The position numbers and the translations under genes were made by a program. Shown here one piece after another: positions 7,054-11,361 of a DNA stretch of 11,361 bases; within the stretch, counting starts at the first letter, position 1; the number at the start of each line of letters is the position of its first letter. This stretch comes from JBFLVQ01 sp040758525 (GTDB taxonomy: Bacteria; Acidobacteriota; Blastocatellia; Chloracidobacteriales; JADJPF01): positions 1 to 11,361 of the forward strand of contig JBFLVQ010000276.1 in assembly GCA_040758525.1 (NCBI GenBank), read 5' to 3'. The notes below the pieces were generated by a model, which was not told where the DNA came from, did not search any database, and worked only from the letters and a program-made list of their open reading frames with translations.

Positions 7054-8034
7054 ATGTTGACCTTCAGAAGTAAAGAACTCTCGATATTTTATGAGAAATT
7101 TGCGCAACTATACCGTGCTGGTGTGCCGATTATGGAGGGTCTGCCACTTGCTTCTATGCAAGTCAAAGACAATGCCGTGCGACGCGGCCTTGATCGCGTG
7201 CACAGCTACATGATGCGTGGACGTACACTTACCGAAGGATTTTCACAAAGCCCAGAGGTCTTCTCAGAGCTCCAGATTGCGCTCATCAATGTAGGTGAGA
7301 TGCAGGGACGTTTAGATCAGACCCTAATGAATCTCTCACAGATGTATGAGCGTGAATACAAAGAGATCCGTAATCTTCTCTTTGCTCTCCTCTACCCAGG
7401 CTTTCTCTTAGCTGCTGCCATCCTGCTACCACCAGTAGTCACCTGGTTTACCGATGGCTTTGCTGCATATGTGAAATCGGTTGTCAGTACTTCCTTTTAT
7501 ATTCTTGCACCTAGCGCGGCAATCTATTGTTTATACTATTTTTTCAAGACCTATTTTCAAGAGGCTTTTGATCGTGTAAAGATTACTATTCCAGTGCTGG
7601 GGAGCAATCTTAAGAAGCTTGCACTAGCCCGCTTTAGTCGTAGTCTAGCAACGCTTTTTGCAGGTGGTATAGATCTGCGCCGTGGTCTTAAGCTGTCTCT
7701 AAAAGCACTCTCAAATCGTTATCTAGAGCGGCGTTGCCGCGCCATTGAGCGAGCCTTAGACGAAGGGCGCACGATCGCTGATGGTATGCGACTAGCAGAT
7801 GTCTTCCCAGCCAATTTAGTACAGATGGTTGCAATTGGCGAGCGTACTGGCGAACTCGACAAGATGCTTAATAAAGCCGCCGACTATTATGAGTTTGAAG
7901 CCGACAAAGCGCTTAAAGCCTTACTGGTAGCACTTCCTATTGTTATATACCTGATGGTGGCAGCCTACATTGCCTATATTGTGATCAGTTTCTACGCCGG
8001 TTACTATGCCGCAATTGGCGACATTATCAAGTGA
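7054..8034 (+). CDS. GspF/PilC-like type II secretion F-domain protein, short form
   Basis: The product is 326 residues, an inner-membrane platform protein related to GspF/PilC of type II secretion and type IV pilus machines. It has two copies of the T2SSF domain (about 7-131 and 188-312). Each carries the family's glycine-acidic turn: LINVGEMQGRLDQTL (77-91) and AIGERTGELDKML (260-272). TM helices lie at about 108-131, 146-164 and 289-317. Usual PilC/GspF proteins are near 400 residues; this one lacks the N-terminal extension and begins almost at the first domain, and I see no in-frame upstream start that would restore it. No ATPase, pilin or secretin gene is in the window, so its machine must be encoded elsewhere or it works differently. 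There is no clear Shine-Dalgarno; TAGAAT (7039-7044) ends nine bases before the ATG, so a nearly leaderless transcript is possible. Confidence 0.9.
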   Translation: MLTFRSKELSIFYEKFAQLYRAGVPIMEGLPLASMQVKDNAVRRGLDRVHSYMMRGRTLTEGFSQSPEVFSELQIALINVGEMQGRLDQTLMNLSQMYEREYKEIRNLLFALLYPGFLLAAAILLPPVVTWFTDGFAAYVKSVVSTSFYILAPSAAIYCLYYFFKTYFQEAFDRVKITIPVLGSNLKKLALARFSRSLATLFAGGIDLRRGLKLSLKALSNRYLERRCRAIERALDEGRTIADGMRLADVFPANLVQMVAIGERTGELDKMLNKAADYYEFEADKALKALLVALPIVIYLMVAAYIAYIVISFYAGYYAAIGDIIK

Positions 8035-8072
8035 TACAACGCACCCGACCTCATGTAGTCGCATCTATAGAG

Positions 8073-8078
8073 TATACT
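8073..8078 (+). promoter_or_regulatory. Possible -10 element for ddl
   Basis: TATACT (five of six consensus matches) lies in the 92-base gap between the F-domain gene and ddl. It would give a leader of about 42 bases that contains AAGGAG (8111-8116), ten bases before the GTG start of ddl. No convincing -35 box lies 16-18 bases upstream, so ddl could equally be read through from the preceding genes. Confidence 0.3.
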
Positions 8079-8126
8079 GGCAAGCAGCCCTGATGGGCGA
8101 TATCAACAATAAGGAGAAGATTCACA

Positions 8127-9236
8127 GTGTCAAACAAGTTGCGGGTGGGGGTAATCTTTGGCGGTCGCTCTGGCGAGCATGAGGTGTCATTGCGCTCCGC
8201 ACACTCGATTATCAATGCAATGGATAAAAATAAGTATGATGTGGTCCCGATCGGAATCACTAAACAAGGCGGCTGGCTAATTGCTAAAGAAGCAATCGGA
8301 CTACTGCCTGAAACAGTAATGAACAGTACTGAGCAGGTCGCATTGATCGGCGATCCTACCCACCAAGGGTTAATTCATGTCAATGGTCGTGTCTCTCAAG
8401 AGACAGAGAAATTTGATGTCTTTTTTCCCGTTCTACATGGCACATATGGTGAAGATGGTACCATTCAGGGTCTGCTTGAGATGGCTGATATTGCTTATGT
8501 AGGTTGTGGCGTGCTGGCTTCAGCTACTGGTATGGACAAGGTTGTAATGAAGAGGCTGTTTGTCGCCAATGGTCTGCCGGTTGGACCATTTATTTGGTTC
8601 TTGCGCACAACTTGGGAGAAGGATCCCTCAGAGATTCTTACTCGTATCGAAACAGAACTGGGTTATCCATCATTTGTCAAACCTGCTAATCTAGGCTCTT
8701 CTGTTGGCATCTCGAAAGCCAAAGATCGTCAACAACTCGAAGCCGCTATCGAGTTAGCGATTCGTTATGATCGTAAGATTATTGTAGAGAAAGGTATTAA
8801 TGCACGCGAGCTAGAGATCAGTGTGCTTGGCAATGACGAACCAATCGCAAGTCTACCTGGTGAGGTGATTCCTGGCGCAGAGTTTTACGACTACAATGAC
8901 AAATATCTAGACAATAAGACACAGTTTGAAATCCCTGCCAAGTTGCCAGCTAGCTCTATTGCTGAGATGCAACAATTGGCCATTCAAGCTTTCCAAGCGA
9001 TCGATGGATCAGGACTAGCACGAGTAGACTTCTTTCTTGAACGTGATACAGATCGATTGATTCTTAATGAGATTAATACGCTACCTGGCTTTACTTCAAT
9101 CAGTATGTACCCCAAGCTCTGGGAAGCAAGCGGTATCTCTTATTCTGAACTGATTGATCGATTGATTGTGCTAGCAATCGATCGTCATAAAGAGAAGTCT
9201 CGTAGTGTGACCAATTATCAACCCGATCAGGCTTAG
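8127..9236 (+). CDS. ddl: D-alanine--D-alanine ligase
   Basis: The product is 369 residues, full length for the family, and is a cytosolic ATP-grasp enzyme that joins two D-Ala for the peptidoglycan stem peptide. Visible motifs are FGGRSGEHEVS (11-21, substrate-binding Glu at 19), HGTYGEDGT (104-112), FVKPANLGSSVGISKA (183-198, the Ser/Gly ATP-binding loop), EFYDYNDKY (252-260), RVDFFLE (299-305, Mg ligand D301) and NEINTLPGF (314-322, E315 and N317). Tyr254 occupies the position that is Phe in D-Ala-D-Lac ligases, so ordinary D-Ala-D-Ala is expected. It starts at GTG with AAGGAG ten bases upstream. Its TAG interlocks with the TAA of the convergent VWFA gene (shared TTAG, 9233-9236). The last 15 or so residues are a polar tail beyond the conserved fold. 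Confidence 0.97.
   Translation: MSNKLRVGVIFGGRSGEHEVSLRSAHSIINAMDKNKYDVVPIGITKQGGWLIAKEAIGLLPETVMNSTEQVALIGDPTHQGLIHVNGRVSQETEKFDVFFPVLHGTYGEDGTIQGLLEMADIAYVGCGVLASATGMDKVVMKRLFVANGLPVGPFIWFLRTTWEKDPSEILTRIETELGYPSFVKPANLGSSVGISKAKDRQQLEAAIELAIRYDRKIIVEKGINARELEISVLGNDEPIASLPGEVIPGAEFYDYNDKYLDNKTQFEIPAKLPASSIAEMQQLAIQAFQAIDGSGLARVDFFLERDTDRLILNEINTLPGFTSISMYPKLWEASGISYSELIDRLIVLAIDRHKEKSRSVTNYQPDQA
9156..9183. repeat. Nine-base-pair perfect inverted repeat inside the ddl 3' end
   Basis: GATCGATTG (9156-9164) and CAATCGATC (9175-9183) are exact reverse complements with a ten-base loop, ending about 50 bases before the ddl stop. The codons spell two copies of Ile-Asp-Arg separated by a few residues, so the symmetry may be partly a by-product of the protein sequence. 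No U-rich tract follows on either strand. It could still slow converging polymerases, because there is no intergenic space for a terminator. Confidence 0.45.
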
Positions 9237-10138
9237 GAAGAGATCTTAAGTCCAAAGTAGCCCTGGCGAGCACGTACCTGTACACCCTGACGGGCTGGTA
9301 CTTTCAAGGTTAACTGATGCCAACGTGGTCCTGTGCGCTTATCAGGATAGAAGCCTAGTGTATATTGTGAACGTAGCTCTTTAGCGATCTCGCTTAGTCT
9401 TTTGGTTAGCTCCTGACCACCTAGCGTCTTCATATATTGCCCACCCGTCTTCTCAGCAAGACGTTTGAGTGTACCGCTAGCCTGTAGTGTATCAGCATCG
9501 CGTCCGGGAGTTCTTTCAGAGATATCTATTGTATAAATAGTTGCTCCTAGCTTCGATGAGAGCGTCAAGACATCATTATCAGTATGGCGGCTACTGGTAT
9601 CTGCACCATCTGAGATAAGCACGACTGCACGACGCTGCTCAGCACGATTGGCAAGCGCTTCCAGTGCCTCATAGATACAGTCATGTAAGCGTGTTGTGCC
9701 ACGTGCCTCAATCTCCCAGACATCTGGAGAGATATCACGATCCCCAGAGAAATCCTGTAACTGTTCTACACTACTATTAAAACCATAGACAGCTACTACA
9801 TCATTGACACGTAAAGCCTCGACAAACTGTGAAGCAGCGACACGAGCACGTGCTAGTTTGGTCTTCATGCTTTCGCTTGCATCAATTAAGATCGTGGCAG
9901 CGAAAGGCGTCTCTTCTGTAGCAAAATGTGCGATCTGGCGACGCACACCCTCTTCTTCAAGAAGAAAATCGTCAATCTTGAGATTTGCTATATAACGACC
10001 AGCACTATCAGTGACAGTAGCATTAATAAGTACCAGATCGGTTTCGATACGAATAACACCATCATCCTGTCCCCAGACACTGGCGAAAAGAACTACTAAT
10101 ATCAAGGCGATCGCACTCAGCGGCCTAGCTATTCTCAT
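9233..10138 (-). CDS. Secreted VWFA-domain protein, acidobacterial VWFA-related family
   Basis: The product is 301 residues. It has a signal peptide (1 to about 24, cleavage likely after SVWGQ), so it should be exported. Residues about 28-70 form a beta-rich region typical of the family (VLINATVTDSAGRYIANL then DFLLEEEGV). The VWFA domain follows (about 80-255) with a complete metal-ion-dependent adhesion site: DASES (D86, S88, S90), a Thr in GTTRLHD (T148 or T149) and D177 in LISDGAD. The C-terminus is beta-rich (YTLGFYPD through VRARQGYFGLK). This layout matches the VWFA-related family expanded in Acidobacteria. The role is probably metal-dependent protein binding at the envelope; partners are unknown. 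It follows the coiled-coil gene by 12 bases with a weak ribosome site, so it is probably co-transcribed with it. Its stop overlaps the ddl stop. Confidence 0.92.
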   Translation of the reverse strand: MRIARPLSAIALILVVLFASVWGQDDGVIRIETDLVLINATVTDSAGRYIANLKIDDFLLEEEGVRRQIAHFATEETPFAATILIDASESMKTKLARARVAASQFVEALRVNDVVAVYGFNSSVEQLQDFSGDRDISPDVWEIEARGTTRLHDCIYEALEALANRAEQRRAVVLISDGADTSSRHTDNDVLTLSSKLGATIYTIDISERTPGRDADTLQASGTLKRLAEKTGGQYMKTLGGQELTKRLSEIAKELRSQYTLGFYPDKRTGPRWHQLTLKVPARQGVQVRARQGYFGLKISS

Positions 10139-10150
10139 AATCGACTGTAG

Positions 10151-10648
10151 TTATTTTCCTATCTTCTTTATTGTTTTTGTTAGTGCAATCACATCATTAG
10201 TGCGCACGATCAGTGTGATCGAGATGCCATGACGAGAGATTTTACCTAACTCTTTCTCGATCTCGTCGGTTGCCTGTTGCAGCCGTTCCAAAGCAATTTC
10301 AAGATTTTGCGGGGGATTCTCGAGTTCATAATCTCCATCATTACCACCCTGCTCAGAGCGTATCTGCTTAGCAATCTTCTCAATTTTATTAAGTTTTTTC
10401 TGGTTCTCATCGGTAAGCTGTCGCTGACCCTGAGCTGATTTACAGAGCTGCTGGGCAAGGGTGTTGAGTTCGCCTGCAGAGGTGACTAACTTACGATGCT
10501 TCTCCTCTTCACGCTCAATAAGAGCGCGAGTAACATTCTCTTCCAGCGAACTGGATTTCCTATCTTCCTCTTCCTTATCGGCCTGGGCATAGCCGACAGC
10601 CTGAAATAGTATCAGTACCGAGAGTAGACTGATAATAATTCTGAACAT
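10151..10648 (-). CDS. Secreted coiled-coil hypothetical protein
   Basis: The product is 165 residues. The start ATG has AAAGGA seven bases upstream. Residues 1 to about 22 are a clean signal peptide (FRIIISLLSVLILFQAVGYA, then QA). The mature protein is highly charged and helical. Residues about 25-95 have heptad-like spacing (LEENVTRALIEREEEKHRKL, LNKIEKIAKQIRSE), and a second helix runs about 113-138 (LEIALERLQQATDEIEKELG). It ends with SITLIVRTNDVIALTKTIKKI. There is a single Cys near residue 69. No enzyme motif is visible and the family is not recognised. It lies 12 bases upstream of the VWFA gene in the same orientation, so the two probably form a secreted pair, perhaps a binding partner or assembly scaffold; that pairing is inferred from context. 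Confidence 0.82.
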   Translation of the reverse strand: MFRIIISLLSVLILFQAVGYAQADKEEEDRKSSSLEENVTRALIEREEEKHRKLVTSAGELNTLAQQLCKSAQGQRQLTDENQKKLNKIEKIAKQIRSEQGGNDGDYELENPPQNLEIALERLQQATDEIEKELGKISRHGISITLIVRTNDVIALTKTIKKIGK

Positions 10649-10679
10649 AATGAGGTCCTTTGAGGGAAAATGCCTTACT

Positions 10680-10712
10680 AGTTTAACATTCTTGGGGCAA
10701 AAATGCTAAACT
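10680..10712. repeat. Operator-like inverted repeat upstream of the 10648 gene
   Basis: AGTTTAACATT (10680-10690) and AATGCTAAACT (10702-10712) are inverted copies matching at ten of eleven positions, separated by eleven bases. Their centres are therefore 22 bases (about two helical turns) apart. A perfect ten-base palindrome, CTAAGCTTAG (10711-10720), abuts the right arm. The element lies 32 bases upstream of the coiled-coil gene, where a promoter would be expected, although no good -35/-10 pair was found there on the minus strand. It suits a dimeric regulator site; no regulator is identified. Confidence 0.45.
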
Positions 10713-10794
10713 AAGCTTAGCCGAAATCCGGCAGTCGAAGTTACCGCACTTAAGATCTAGTAGGTAAGAAAACTATTGCCCCATATCTTTTGCT

Positions 10795-10824
10795 TTGACG
10801 TGCCGCTTTTGGTCATATTACAAT
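10795..10824 (+). promoter_or_regulatory. Sigma-70-like promoter for the NYN-domain gene
   Basis: TTGACG (10795-10800) and TACAAT (10819-10824, five of six matches) are separated by 18 bases. Transcription would begin near 10831, leaving a leader of about 31 bases with no strong Shine-Dalgarno before the ATG at 10862. CCCATAT (10780-10786) and ATATGGG (10835-10841) form a seven-base inverted repeat that brackets the whole promoter and could be a regulatory pair. Confidence 0.55.
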
Positions 10825-10861
10825 AGCTTAGCAAATATGGGATAAGTAAGCGGGTATCATA

Positions 10862-11361
10862 ATGCTCAACAAAAATTATAATAGAGGGCGTCTCGCCATC
10901 TTCATAGATGGAAATAATCTATTTCATGCCGCCAGATCTGTAGGGGTGGAGATCGATTATGCCAAATTACTAGATATGTTACGTGGACAAGATACTTTAT
11001 TACGGGCATTTTTCTACACTGGGGTAGATCAGAATGCTGAACGTCAGCAGGGCTTTCTGCTATGGATGCGCCGTAATGGTTATCGTGTTGTAGAGAAGGA
11101 ATTGAAGACTTTTCCAGATGGCACTAAGAAAGCTAATCTTGATGTTGAGATTGCTGTTGATATGCTATCGCTGGCTGATAAGTATGACACTGCTATTCTT
11201 GTTAGCGGTGATGAAGATTTTGCTTATGCTGTCGATGCGGTAGCTTATAAAGGTGTGCGGGTTGAAGTTGCAGGGTTTCGTTCCAATACCTCGCCAAGGC
11301 TTATTGATGTAGCAGATCGCTTTATTGAATTAGATACAATTATTCCAGAAATATGTAAGTC
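10862..11361 (+). CDS. NYN-domain (LabA/DUF88-like) putative ribonuclease, 3' end outside window
   Basis: From the ATG at 10862 the frame is open for 166 codons to the window edge, so only the C-terminus may be missing. It carries the acidic residues of the NYN/PIN-like nuclease fold: D16 with N19 in AIFIDGNNLFHA (12-23), D94 in KANLDVEIAVDML (90-102), and D117 and D119 in VSGDEDF (114-120). Later come YKGVRVEVAGF and ADRFIEL, the usual order of strands in the LabA/DUF88 group. Family members are predicted metal-dependent RNases. It has its own promoter and diverges from the VWFA pair by about 210 bases. Whether a C-terminal OST-HTH domain or other tail follows cannot be seen. Fold confident; RNA target unknown. 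Confidence 0.9.
   Translation, partial: MLNKNYNRGRLAIFIDGNNLFHAARSVGVEIDYAKLLDMLRGQDTLLRAFFYTGVDQNAERQQGFLLWMRRNGYRVVEKELKTFPDGTKKANLDVEIAVDMLSLADKYDTAILVSGDEDFAYAVDAVAYKGVRVEVAGFRSNTSPRLIDVADRFIELDTIIPEICK

Noticed and set aside
8087..8098. Small GCCC-TGAT-GGGC hairpin upstream of ddl
   Set aside because: The four-base-pair stem has no T-run, and nothing suggests a riboswitch or attenuator in so short a leader.
8127..9236. Possibility that the ligase makes D-Ala-D-Lac (vancomycin-resistance type)
   Set aside because: Tyr254 in EFYDYNDKY is the residue of ordinary D-Ala-D-Ala ligases, and no vanH- or vanX-like gene is present.
1..11361. CRISPR array, tRNA/rRNA, transposase, toxin-antitoxin or defence cassette
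   Set aside because: I saw no regularly spaced repeats, cloverleaf or CCA-like structure, transposase or integrase motif, or paired toxin/antitoxin genes. The HD and NYN proteins alone are not enough to call a defence system.

Overview
The window looks like chromosomal, housekeeping-type DNA from a Gram-negative-type bacterium, most likely an Acidobacteriota (Blastocatellia-like) lineage. The main reason is the secreted von Willebrand factor A protein at 9233-10138, whose layout matches the 'acidobacterial VWFA-related' family. Membrane-anchored TPR proteins, signal-peptide-bearing hypotheticals and moderate base composition (slightly AT-rich by eye) fit this, but the lineage is an inference. 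I see no rRNA, tRNA, CRISPR array, insertion sequence or phage gene. Coding density is high and no gene-free stretch exceeds about 215 bases.

Left block, minus strand (1-3478). A membrane-anchored TPR protein (YfgM-like architecture, 2696-3478) has its own promoter and is followed by a hairpin terminator. Then comes a second promoter and a probable operon: a four-TM TPR protein (1264-2541), a membrane-anchored unknown (643-1221) and a membrane-anchored cysteine-peptidase-like protein (1-638, running off the window).

Middle block, plus strand (3653-9236). A divergent promoter drives 3653, 4036 and 4749, three genes joined by 4-base stop/start overlaps. The first two are cytosolic unknowns that appear to share a homologous C-terminal domain. 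The third is an EamA-type transporter. Then follow a two-domain HD phosphoesterase/5'-OH polynucleotide kinase (HD-Pnk, nucleic-acid end healing), a lone short GspF/PilC-like inner-membrane protein, and D-alanine--D-alanine ligase (ddl).

Right block. A minus-strand pair (a secreted coiled-coil protein, then the secreted VWFA protein) converges on ddl, with interlocked stop codons. An intergenic region with a good promoter and inverted repeats separates this pair from a plus-strand NYN-domain (LabA/DUF88-like) putative ribonuclease that runs off the right edge.

The least explained part is the 3653/4036 pair: two unknown proteins with a shared domain, one with an added Sm-like-looking barrel, translationally coupled to a transporter and lying upstream of an end-repair enzyme. 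No complete new system can be demonstrated from this window alone.
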